This document shows, in pieces, positions 38,028 through 48,000 of a stretch of 64,000 nucleotides of DNA (position 1 is its first letter; the number at the start of each line of letters is the position of its first letter). The position numbers were made by a program, and so were the translations under genes. The DNA is taken from positions 930,001-994,000 of the forward strand of contig NC_072812.1 of assembly GCF_003013715.1 (NCBI RefSeq). The letters run 5' to 3'. A model generated the notes under the pieces. That model saw only the letters and a program-made list of their open reading frames with translations. It searched no databases and had not been told where the DNA came from. The stretch is from Candidozyma auris (lineage: Eukaryota; Ascomycota; Pichiomycetes; Serinales; Metschnikowiaceae).

Positions 38028-39188
38028 TCACCTTCGCTGCTCCTCGATATCAAGGCGTAGAATCAAAAGCGAACGTAGTAGACCAATCATGGTGATAAAA
38101 GAAGCCAACCCAACGGGCACGACTGCAAAAACAACAATATTGTAGAAATCAAAGAAACGGGCCCTTCGTTTGCCCTTCAAGTCGATGTTCGACGTGACAA
38201 AGTTTTGCACAATGTAAAGCAACGTTAATGCACACAGAATCAAGATCCACGTGTGTAGACCGTATTGGTACCCTTCAGCCGAAAATGCTGAAACCAAGTA
38301 CTGCTCCACGGCCACGAGAATCGTCGACATCAGCAACATCCTCACTATAGCACCAGTAATAGAGTAAGTGACGATCCATCTGACCATAAGACCGTCCAAC
38401 ACCGAGTACAGCAAGTAGCCAGCCACAATGCACCAGATACCCTCGAGAAAGTGCTCAGAGCCACGAGCAGTAGTGATTCCAGCCGATTCCCCCGAAAACT
38501 TCTCGCTCGAAATGAACACTATCCACCACGAGTCACAGAGTCCCATGATACACGGCACGAGCAGCACATCTCGACACACAGCAAGCAAAAAGTGCTGTCT
38601 TGCGTTGAGGAACTTGAGTCCCAAATTCTTGAGTGATCTTTTCCGGGGCTGAGGCTCCCTGCTGTGTTCTCGAGACTCTCTTGCCTCTCGGCCTCGACGG
38701 TTCAGCCGTGTCCCATTCGATAGTAGCGTAGCTCCATTCGAAAGCGTGGAGCCGCTCGAAGTGTTGGAATTGACCAGCGCTAGCGACGGATCCAGAATCC
38801 CCATGGGCTCTGGAGGTGCACATTCCAACGAAAGAGGCTCCCGAAGCTCTCGCCGTAGATTATCACTTTCTGGTACTCTGATCTCGCTTCGGCTTCGATG
38901 ATGCTCCTGCGACAGCTCATACAGCGGCACAGGCTCGTCTGGATCGAAAACGTTGCACAAAACAGGCATTGCAGGCTCTCTGGGAACTTCGGTCTCCTGG
39001 CCCTGGTCGGCGCTGGCGCTGTGCATCAACCCCATGCGCATGAGCGATTCGCTATCAAGATCGTTGTCTGTGTCTCTGTACTCTTCTCTGGAGCTTCTTT
39101 GTCGAGTGGAGGTGTAGTCTTCGTCGACTAAGTACAGCAGGAGCTGCTGCAGGGAGAGTCTGCGGCGGAGCCCGTTCCAAAGGGGCAT
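38028..39188 (-). CDS. EOS1: Eos1-like ER membrane protein (N-glycosylation / oxidative-stress tolerance)
   Basis: This is a 386-residue multi-pass protein. Residues 1 to about 190 are a polar, Arg/Ser/Glu-rich cytosolic region. A C-terminal half with about five membrane segments follows, containing RQHFLLAVCRDVLLVPCIMGL and LDGLMVRWIVTYSITGAIVRMLLMSTI, which I recognise as the Eos1 family pattern. Yeast Eos1 is an ER protein whose loss alters N-glycosylation and oxidative-stress tolerance; the biochemical activity is unknown. The family call is from memory of the motif and is good rather than certain. A 22-bp tandem repeat lies in its upstream region. Confidence 0.68.
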   Translation of the reverse strand: MPLWNGLRRRLSLQQLLLYLVDEDYTSTRQRSSREEYRDTDNDLDSESLMRMGLMHSASADQGQETEVPREPAMPVLCNVFDPDEPVPLYELSQEHHRSRSEIRVPESDNLRRELREPLSLECAPPEPMGILDPSLALVNSNTSSGSTLSNGATLLSNGTRLNRRGREARESREHSREPQPRKRSLKNLGLKFLNARQHFLLAVCRDVLLVPCIMGLCDSWWIVFISSEKFSGESAGITTARGSEHFLEGIWCIVAGYLLYSVLDGLMVRWIVTYSITGAIVRMLLMSTILVAVEQYLVSAFSAEGYQYGLHTWILILCALTLLYIVQNFVTSNIDLKGKRRARFFDFYNIVVFAVVPVGLASFITMIGLLRSLLILRLDIEEQRR

Positions 39189-39720
39189 TGTGAAATGAGT
39201 GTATTTTTAAAGGAAAAGAAGTTGATGAAGATGTGCCGAGGAATTGGCTTGGGAGGGGCTGTTTGGCGGTTTTGCCCTGGGTGGTGTCCAGGAGGTGTTG
39301 TATGAGAGAGATAAGTACTGCGCACACATTTTTCATGGGACTCTGGGGATGACTTGATGTGGGAATGTGGGCTGGACAAGGGGAATTGAGGAAATGGACA
39401 AGGGGAATTGAGGAAATGGACAAGGGGAATTGAGGGAATGGTTGATTTGGTGATGAGGTGTTGTTTTCGTGTATTCTTTTTTCGATGTATTCTTTTATAT
39501 GTTTATTTTTTTTTTCTACCTTTTTCTTTATTTGTGGACGGTAAATTGCTGCTATTCAACTTGAAAGCGATGTGATCAGACGAAACAGGAGGAGAAAGAG
39601 GTATCCTCGGATTCAGAACAAGTCCGCAGAGTAAGTTTCTAAAAGCTCCATATATTCAATTTCAAAAATGGATCCATCCACCAGTACTTTGAACTGACAC
39701 AACCTTATCGCACGCTTTCC
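39189..39720. other. Intergenic region EOS1-like to Rab gene
   Basis: It contains three copies of a 22-bp tandem repeat (39374-39439) and T-rich tracts. No gene. Confidence 0.6.
39374..39439. repeat. 22-bp tandem repeat, three copies
   Basis: The unit GGACAAGGGGAATTGAGGAAAT is present three times; the third copy has one substitution. It sits about 190 bp upstream of the EOS1-like ATG. Confidence 0.9.
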
Positions 39721-40344
39721 TCAACAGCAGTTGTTCTTCATTGTATGTGTGAACAAATCGACCGTTTGAGATTTGCTCAGACTCTGAGAAACAGGCTCCG
39801 GCTGAGTAAGTCCCTTTTGCCCAAGCATCATTGCCAATTCTCGAAAACAGGCATCGACGTTCAGACTGCTTTTGGCGCTGGTCTCCACAAAAGGAACGTT
39901 TAACTGGACCGCCAACGCCTTCCCCTCGTCGATGGAAACCTCTCTGTTTTCCTTATCGTCGCTTTTATTGCCCACCAAGAAGATTTCGGCAGACTCGTGT
40001 GCCTGGGACCGAAGAGTGTCCATCCAGCGGTGAATATTTTCAAAAGTTTCTCTCTGGGTGACATCGTAAACCAACAAGATTCCTCGGCAGCCTCGGTAGT
40101 ACGCTTTGGAGAGGCTCTGGAACCGTTCTTGGCCGGCGGTGTCCCAGATCAGCAACTTGATTTTTTTGTCCTTGATGTCGATTACTTTTTCACTGTAGTC
40201 GACTCCAATGGTAGCCATGAACGAGGGCTTGAATTTGTCTTGGGTGAAACGCAACAACAAGCTTGACTTACCCACGCCTGAGTCTCCAAGAAAGATGAAT
40301 CTCAAGATCTGGTCATAGGGATGCTCTCTGGGTACACGGGTCAT
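39721..40344 (-). CDS. Rab-family small GTPase (Sec4/Ypt1/Rab8-like, subfamily unresolved)
   Basis: This is a 207-residue Rab GTPase of vesicle traffic. The P-loop GDSGVGKSS is at 20-28, switch I Thr45 in ATIGVDY, DTAGQERF at 68-75, NKSD at 126-129, ETSAK at 154-158, and a C-terminal Cys-Cys for double geranylgeranylation. It is nearest in feel to Sec4/Rab8 and Ypt1. But switch I and interswitch residues (VDYSEKVIDIKDKKIKLLIWD) and YYRGCRGILLVYDVTQRETF differ from canonical Sec4 (IDF, YYRGAMGIILVYDVT), so it may be a divergent or lineage-specific Rab. A TATA box (CTATATATAC) lies about 55 bp upstream. Confidence 0.9.
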   Translation of the reverse strand: MTRVPREHPYDQILRFIFLGDSGVGKSSLLLRFTQDKFKPSFMATIGVDYSEKVIDIKDKKIKLLIWDTAGQERFQSLSKAYYRGCRGILLVYDVTQRETFENIHRWMDTLRSQAHESAEIFLVGNKSDDKENREVSIDEGKALAVQLNVPFVETSAKSSLNVDACFRELAMMLGQKGLTQPEPVSQSLSKSQTVDLFTHTMKNNCC

Positions 40345-40802
40345 ACTTATTTTGGGTTTTCGTAGAAAATTTGAAGAGTAGGATGTTCTGGCAACTATAT
40401 ATACGGAAGGCAGGGTAGAGGCTACGAGATATGGGCAATTGCAACTGTTGGTATCACTACGAATTGCTCACCTATGAAGTTGTACTGTAGGAATTGCCCG
40501 AATGCTAGAAGTTTCTCTGAGGAAAGTATAAGTCTAGATGTGCAAGGCAAACCCACAGTGATACAATTACAATCCGTAAAAAGCTAGCTTCTTGAACAAG
40601 TCACTTGGGTGTTTTTTCTTTTCTTTCTGCCAGTTCAAAATTCGTCTTCAACCGCAATCCACCACCCCCTCTACACTGAAGCATACTCGCAACTAACAAT
40701 ATGCGCTATATAATTAGGTATAAAGCAGAAGGCATGCAAAAGGGAGGTGCCACTGATGCCCAACTTGACATGTGCCAAATCGGTAATGACCAACCATCGA
40801 CC
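40345..40802. other. Intergenic region Rab gene to tropomyosin gene
   Basis: It holds the TATA box of the Rab gene and the tropomyosin 3' flank. No gene. Confidence 0.5.
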
Positions 40803-41465
40803 TTAGATGGCCTCCAACTGCTGGCTGATCTCCTCCAACTCGGCCTTGGCGGCAGCGTACTTCTCGTCCAACTCCTCATACTTCTTCTCCCAGTCGTCCT
40901 TCTCCTGCTCGAGAGAAGCCACTTTCCTCTCCAACTGCTCAGCCTTGATGTCGGTCTCTCTCAACTTGGCCGTGGTCTCCTTCAAGTTCTTGTCGGCCTC
41001 CTCCAACTCTTCCTCCAACACCTGGTTCTTCTTGGTGTAGTTTTCGTTGGAAGTCTTCAATGAGTGCGACTCGTTGGCGGCTTCTTTGACTTCAGAGAGA
41101 TCAGCTTCCAACTTCTCCACCTGCTCCTCCAACACCTGGTTCTTCCTCGTCAAGGCCTGGATCTGGTGATCCTTGTCGAGGTTCTCCTGCTCCAACTCCT
41201 TGATTTTCTCAGCCAATTCGTCTGACTTCTCCTGCCATTTTTCGGCGTCCAACTTAAGGTTGTTGAGTTTCTTGAAGAGTTAGTACATGTGACAGGGTGA
41301 CACTTCTGGCGCTGAAATGGGAAACTACGTGGCGCCCCCAACTTGGCCGATAGCTGGCGAGGGGAGGGGGGGGGACCAATTGGCTCAATAAGGCAATTCC
41401 ACAGAATGAGTTCCGCAATTCCGTGCCGCTTGAATCTCCAAACATACCTCCTTGAGTTTGTCCAT
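40803..41465 (-). CDS. TPM2: Tropomyosin (spliced, two exons)
   Basis: Tropomyosin is a coiled-coil dimer that stabilises formin-nucleated actin cables. Exon 1 (41448-41465) encodes MDKLKE and ends at GAG|GTATGT. The 177-nt intron (41271-41447) has TACTAAC at 41279-41285 and acceptor CAAG. Exon 2 (40803-41270) continues in phase with KLNNLKLDAEKWQEK. The spliced product is 161 residues, exactly the length of S. cerevisiae Tpm2, and is heptad-repeat throughout (e.g. KNQVLEEQVEKLEADL). The unspliced frame starts wrongly at an internal Met. TPM1/TPM2 assignment is by length only; CUG-clade species may have a single gene. Confidence 0.93.
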
Positions 41466-41826
41466 GGTTGCTTATGTAAAAAAGGTAGGGGTTGGCTTTT
41501 TTTTTTTTCCTTCCTGTGTTAGACGATTTATGCGTAAACAAATCAGGTTTGTAGGGGCGCGGGCGTCAAATCTAGGTGAAAACACGCACATGACCAAAGA
41601 GCACGTGATCAACAGTCCAACGTGGACTTACTTTTTTCTTTACAATTAGCGGCAAGAAAGTTGTCTAGGACCCACCTGGAGTATATGATGGATCACTTGA
41701 TATTGACTCTACCCTTGGTTGGTTGACTTCATTGGTTTCACGCAATTATCCACACGTCTGGTTCGCACACGACCACGTAGTACAATCTCAAACCTACGCC
41801 ATGGAACTATCTTCTTACATCAGGTC
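41466..41826. other. Divergent promoter region tropomyosin/LSM6
   Basis: These 361 bp include a CACGTG at about 41603. No gene. Confidence 0.5.
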
Positions 41827-42122
41827 ATGTCACTGAAAACCGACCCTTCCAAGTTTCTCAGCTCCATCATCGGCAGCTCTGTGGTCGTGAAACTCCACAA
41901 CGGTGTGCAGTACAAAGGCAATCTTTCGAGCATAGATGGTTTTATGAATGTTGCCTTAGACGGAGCCAAAGAGATGATTGGTGAAAAGGAAGGTAAAAAT
42001 TACAACGATGTCTTCATCAGAGGCAACAACGGTATGTGAAAAAGCGATTTTAGCAATTTTAATAATGAGTTCTTGTTGATTTTGAATACTAACACACAGT
42101 CTTGTACATTAGCGAGTTTTAG
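41827..42122 (+). CDS. LSM6: U6 snRNA / mRNA-decay ring subunit Lsm6 (spliced)
   Basis: Lsm6 is a subunit of the Lsm2-8 (U6 snRNP) and Lsm1-7 (mRNA decapping) rings. Exon 1 (41827-42031) encodes the Sm1 motif (LSSIIGSSVVVKLHNGVQYKGNLSSIDGFMNVAL) and part of Sm2 (DVFIRGNN). The 68-nt intron (42032-42099) has donor GTATGT, branch TACTAAC and acceptor CACACAG. Exon 2 (42100-42122) adds VLYISEF, matching the family end (MYISE). The product is 75 residues. The ATG at 41827 is chosen by alignment with Lsm6; the upstream in-frame extension is unlike the family. Confidence 0.94.
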
Positions 42123-42831
42123 ATGAAATAGTCAATTCACGGGAGGCCAGAAAACAGATTAGTAGTAGCGGGACTGTTAGTGACGAGAAATCAGGGAACA
42201 TCTGAGGTATCGGGCGTGTTGGGTGGTGAAATTCAGAGAGTCAGACGTTTCAAAGAGAATGAAGGAGATCAGATACGAGGGTATATTTTTCATGAAACTC
42301 AAATGTGCAACACAGATGATGAGCATAGCATTATGCTGGAGATTTGATGGATTGTGGTCCTCCAGGATACGGACTTTAAACAAAACGATTGGAATTCCCA
42401 CAATTTTGGGCAATTCTCCCAGCTGTCCACTCAGCCGAAAAGCTTGAATTGAAACACACGACTAGAAACGCCGGGCTCATGACTTGGTCAACGTTAGAAA
42501 TGCTTCTAAGCCTTTGACTGGCTGGAACACGCCCTTACTGTTGTTGACGACGATTTCTTAGTGCAGAGCTGGTCACGTGCACCAATTCGATGGCTGGTAT
42601 TTCACCCCAGACATTCCTCCAGAGCTTCATGAAGCCCCCACTTAAACCTTACAGCTCACTTTCCACATTTGAGTCCTTAAATCTTTGTATTCTCTCGAAA
42701 TCTAATGCTAGTCTAAACCCTTTGTACAATTTTCTAGCATTCGACCTGCATACAACCACGGACGAATGAGAGCGCACAATCTCAACTTAAAGCGAAAACC
42801 GGGTCCACCGAAAACTCTTTCTTCACCAAAC
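42123..42831. other. Intergenic region LSM6-ATP17
   Basis: This 709-bp region has short random ORFs and a CACGTG at about 42576. No gene recognised. Confidence 0.5.
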
Positions 42832-43487
42832 ATGTCCTTCATCATCAGAAGACAATTGTCCACCTTGATCCCACCAAAGATCGCTTCTGCTAAGGTACGT
42901 AGCGAGAGCTTTCTACACGTGCAAAAACGGCGAATTTTGGCCCACTGTGGGCCAAATTACAGACTCCAAACATTTTACTAGGCAATTTCTGAGCTTGGAA
43001 CAAACCTTCAACTGAACAAGCCTACCACGCAGAAATTTGAAAGTTCACCAATTGTTTTATTGAAAAATCACACATGTATCCACCTTCACCCATTTTCAGA
43101 CACGTGGAACACGCTCCCTTTAAATTTACAGATCCCTTCCCTCACAACACCTCTGTAAATCCAGAGATTTTTGATTGTTTTCCTAATTTTCCTTATTTCA
43201 TTTGTTTTTGCATAACTACCAACTGCATTCCCCATACTAACATCCAGAACATCGGTGGCGCCGCTGACGCTAAGAGAATGAGCGAGGTTGTGTCCTTCTA
43301 CAAGAAGTTGCCAACCGGCCCAGCCCCTGCTCCAAAGAAGCCATCCACTCCTTGGGGCAAGTATAAGGCCGCCTACTTCGACGGCAACAACGCTTCCGGC
43401 AAGCCTTTGCTTCACTTGGCTGCTCTTGTGCTCATTTCCGGTTACATCTGGGAGTACCAGTCTCACTTGAAGCACCACAAGCATTAG
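42832..43487 (+). CDS. ATP17: F1Fo-ATP synthase subunit f (Atp17), spliced
   Basis: This is a small membrane subunit of the mitochondrial ATP synthase Fo part. Exon 1 (42832-42894) encodes MSFIIRRQLSTLIPPKIASAK, ending at AAG|GTACGT. The 353-nt intron (42895-43247) has branch TACTAAC and acceptor ATCCAG. Exon 2 (43248-43487) encodes NIGGAADAKRMSEVVSFYKK, the conserved KAAYFDGNNASGKPLLHL, and one membrane segment ending EYQSHLKHHKH. The product is 100 residues, close to S. cerevisiae Atp17 (VSTLIPPK start, HLRHHKG end). Unspliced ORFs through this area are misleading. Confidence 0.95.
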
Positions 43488-45050
43488 ACACCATAAGTAG
43501 TGGAATATATTTTTTACGATACGTGATTGTAGACGATAGGGAGGGAAAGAGAGATTTCTGATGAACGTGTAGCTGAAGTCTGAAATGATAAAGAGAGCAC
43601 CAATTGCCCACCAGAAGCACCAGAAACAGCTCTTGAACATGATCTTCGTACATCCCTGAAGGGCAATTCTTGACCTGACATGTCATGAATATGTAATGAT
43701 GCCCTCTAAAAAATCGCTTGATGAGCTCTAACGTCAATCGTTGAGAAGTGCATTTTTCAACTTCTTTTCCACTGGCACTTTCGAGAAAAGATGAAACAAA
43801 CAAGCGTAGTGGGTTCCATCATTGAGAAATGCTTCTGCCTAGCGTATTTCGTACTGGATAGCTTTCATCAATTTGACGCTTTTTTAGTTCCATAAAAATG
43901 GGTGCAAAAAAGCTCAAAAACACCATTGTCATGTAAACTCACATGAAGTTTTATTGCATTTAAAATCATTTCAGTTCGAAGCACCTTTGAAAGAAAACAC
44001 CCAAAAGCCTTCCAAACAAAGAAAATCACAAATTGACCAAACTGAGCAAATCCACTGTTTCCATCTGAACCCTCACTCAATCCAACCCATCCAGAACGTC
44101 AGACCCCAATTGGTCAATTTTTGTCAAATTTCAACAATTAAAGCACCACTAGCAACTCCATACCCTCGTAAGCACAATTTTTTCGAGATTCGTCAATTCA
44201 CACACTGTGCCTTCAATTCCTCTTACTGAATTGACCCCTCCAAAAGCTCCGATTAAACTGAATAGACAGCTCAATTGCTTTTGATCTTCAACATTCCACT
44301 CTCCTTGAAACTATATTCTCTCTCACCATTTGACTCATCCTAATAATTTCTCTTTCGTTTCAATCTCTCTTTTGAAACCTCCAAGACTCTGGGCCTAGGA
44401 CGTCGTGCGACGCCCAGAAACCTCTGGGTATATAAACCCTGGCAAATCCCCAAAAAAAAAACTCATAAATAAACACTCTCTTTTTTTCCTTGTAAACCTT
44501 AATCGGTTTTCAACAAAAGCGCCTGTTTTCTTGTCCGTGTTCCCACGCTTTCCTCGGCACTTAGCCGCCTTCCTTGCGACTTGCGCACACCTTCCACCAG
44601 CCCCTGCGTAACTACCCACTGCGCACAGAAGCCCACTCCAGCCGGTCCAGCACACGCCCATTTGCACGCAGAAGTATGGGCGTTTGAACAGAATGGCGGT
44701 CGTTCTGAAGACAAGGCCAAAATCGCCCCGTGCCGTCGGCAGACAAAACCCTTACACCAGCGTATTTCCACCCACCTTCATCACCCTCCACCGGCTCCTT
44801 CGATTTATCTCAATCCGGCAGAGACTCTCCACGTGAGCAACTACCTGAGCGAGATCCTTTTTCCTAACTCAAATCCCTCCAACGCCCACCCCACTGCAAC
44901 GGCATCCCGATCCCAGCTTACAGCCATAACAAATCCAGGCTTTTCCGTTCCACTGCCAAATTTGTTCATTTTCCAGCCCATTGCACCCGTACATCCCCTT
45001 AGTAACGTACCTCCCTTAGCATCCACCTTTGTTCGATATCAATACCTCGC
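43488..45050. other. 1.56 kb upstream region of the Kin1/Kin2 kinase gene
   Basis: A TATA box (GGGTATATAAACC) at about 44427 implies a leader of roughly 550 nt before the ATG at 45051. Short ORFs on both strands are not convincing. Confidence 0.5.
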
Positions 45051-48000
45051 ATGGACGGTCTCCACAATTGGCAGCACCAGCCTTCTAAACAATCGTCGTC
45101 GGGGCCCCCACCTTCTTCTAGAGCACCGCAGCAGCCCCAATTCCCGCCAGCGTCTTCGTCGCAGCCTGCTACTCCTCGGATGCTCAGAAACGCATCGAGC
45201 TCGATACGAGGATCCAAGGAAATGGACATTTCGGGCCAGGAGGCAGAGAGAGAAGGCCAGCAGCACTCGAGTCAGAGTCTGGGTCAGGGCCAGGGCCAGA
45301 GCCAGAGTCACAGTCACAGTCACAGTCACGGCCACAGCCACCCTCCAAAGGATCTCTTGCCGCCGCCAACATTCTCGCCGCCTCCTTTGACGAATAAACA
45401 GACTCCAGGATCTGGCCACGAGCACAGACACAGCCAGCGTCATCATCATCATCATCAGCAGCAGCAACAGCAGCAGCAGCAGCAGCAGCAGAATCAGCAG
45501 AGTCAGCAGAGTCAGCAAGAGCAACATCAGCATAAGCAGAGCCATTCCCAAAACCACGGGAACCACCATGGGCTGCGTAACAACACCTCCAACAACAACC
45601 AGCAGCAGCAATTCCACCGTAAATCCATTGGCGACTGGGACTTCATCCGCACCATTGGAGCTGGGTCGATGGGTAAAGTCAAGCTAGCAAGACACAATGC
45701 CACGGGAGAGAAGTGTGCGGTGAAAATAGTGCCCAGAGCAGCAAAATTGTACCAGCGGGCACATGCCAACGATCCGGCGCCAGCGCTGGCGGAAGAGGCT
45801 GCTCAGAGGCAGAAAGAATTTGAGAAAGAGGTTGCTAGAGACAAGAGAACTATTCGAGAAGGTGCTTTGGGAAGATTGCTCTTCCACCCGCACATTTGCA
45901 GGCTTTACGAGATGGTGCCCATGACAAACCACTACTATATGCTTTTCGAGTACGTGGAGGGCGGCCAGCTTCTAGACTACATTGTTTCGCATGGGTCCTT
46001 GAGTGAAAAGTACGCCCGCAAGTTTGCCAGAGGCGTGGCGCTGGCGTTAGACTACTGTCACAAGAACAACGTTGTGCACAGGGACTTGAAGATCGAAAAC
46101 ATCATGATCAACCAGAAAGGTGACATCAAAATCATCGACTTCGGCTTGCTGAACTTGTACACCCCCAAGAGTCTTCTCAAGACGTACTGCGGGTCTTTAT
46201 ACTTTGCTGCGCCAGAGTTACTTAGCGCAAAGCCATACACGGGGCCCGAGGTCGATGTATGGAGTTTTGGTGTTGTTTTGTATGTCTTGGTATGCGGCAA
46301 GGTGCCATTTGACGATCCGGTGGTTTCTGTGTTGCACGAGAAGATAAAACGTGGTAATGTCGAGTACCCGTCTTTCATCTCCAAAGAGTGCGTTTCGCTC
46401 CTTTCTCGAATGCTTGTCGTGGATCCTTTAAAGAGAGCTACATTGCACGAGGTTATCCAGCATCCTTGGATGAACAAGGGTTACGACTTTGCCGTCCCCA
46501 GCTACATCTCCAAAAGAGCACCTTTGACATTGCCGGTTGATCCAGAGATCATCAAGACTATCGCAACTCTTGATTTGGGCTCGGCTCAGGCCATTACTGA
46601 AGAGCTCAATAACGTCATTTCAAGCCCGGAATATCAGATGAGTACGGAGCTTTGGTATAAACACGCTAAGCAGGGACGGTCCTATGTGCCTGGGCCGAAC
46701 ACTCATATGTTGCCAGATCCCACGGGGGGATTCAACCCATTGGTTTCAATCTACTACTTAGTTGATGAAATGAGGAAACGTAAAAAAGCAAAAGAGGAAG
46801 CTCTTCGGAACCAGTTGCAGAGCCAGCTTCAGGAAAGCGACTCAAAATCTCAGGAGCAACAAGTGCATCAACAAATCAACCTACAACGTCAGCAACACAA
46901 CACTCCGCAGATGCTCTCGCCGCCTCTGGGTTCCCCAGCGCCACCTTCTCTGGCGCCTCCCAGACGATCTGCGTCTGAACATCATCGGTCTCTGCTGCCG
47001 CAACCTCCACCCAAGCCGCCTCAGCAGATTCCCACCTTGCAATTCCCTGAACAGGCACACACGCCAATGGTGCCCAGTGCATTCAACAGAGACTCTCAAC
47101 TGCCAGGACCCACCAATGAAGACTCCGTACAGCAGCACATGTTACTGCAACACAGCCCTCGAGAGTCTCTCAGCGAAGCTGACAACCAGAAGCTGGGGTT
47201 CAATTCTCTCTTGCGGAAGTTGTCAGGCAAGAAGCAACAACATCCACAAGGCCACACGTCTCCCACGAGATCGGGCGCTTCTTCGCCTCAAAAGGACGAA
47301 ACGACAATGGCCCCTGTTTCGTTTGCGCCAGACACTCGCACGTCACAGGATTCGAGTCGAATGTCGCCGTCTTCAGCACAGAAACTGGGCAAAGCGGATC
47401 CCTTGGTTCGTCGTGGTGTCAGTATGAAAGTCACGGCGAAGGAGAAGTCGAGCGGCTCTCGGGTCAATGTTCGAGAGAAAGAGCCACCTCGGCAAACGTT
47501 GGACCCCAACGCTGCAAACTACAGGGGACACGCAAGAACGGCATCTACAAATCGTGGATTTGTGCCTGCTGAGTACTTGCCGCCATTGCCGAATCTCAAC
47601 GCAGAAGATGTTGTCAAGATCGACAAGTCGAAGCCGGCAGAGAAGAAGTTTCACCCTACAGCAAGAGCCAAATCTGTCGGGGGGCATATTCGCAAGGATT
47701 CAGTATTCAAAGGTAGCGACCAGCATCCAGCGTTGCCCAATAACATGGCTGCACAAAATAGCGACGAGGGCATTGACCGCAACGATGCCATGTTTGATGA
47801 TGTGAACCTTGAAGATAAAGAGTTTGCCCAGCTTCCGCCAATGACAGAGCAGCAGATCGTGGACCAGTTCGCTCACGCCAGGCGCAACAGCATGCCTTCC
47901 ATCGAATATCCAAAGACACTTTTCTTGAAGGGATTTTTCAGTGTGCAAACAACGTCTACAAAGCCGCTTCCTGTTATCCGCTACAACATCATCAATGTGT

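Noticed and set aside
45039..45617. 192-codon minus-strand ORF with long hydrophobic run
   Set aside because: Opposite the CAG/CAC-rich start of the kinase gene; the Leu/Met run is the reverse complement of Gln/His codons.
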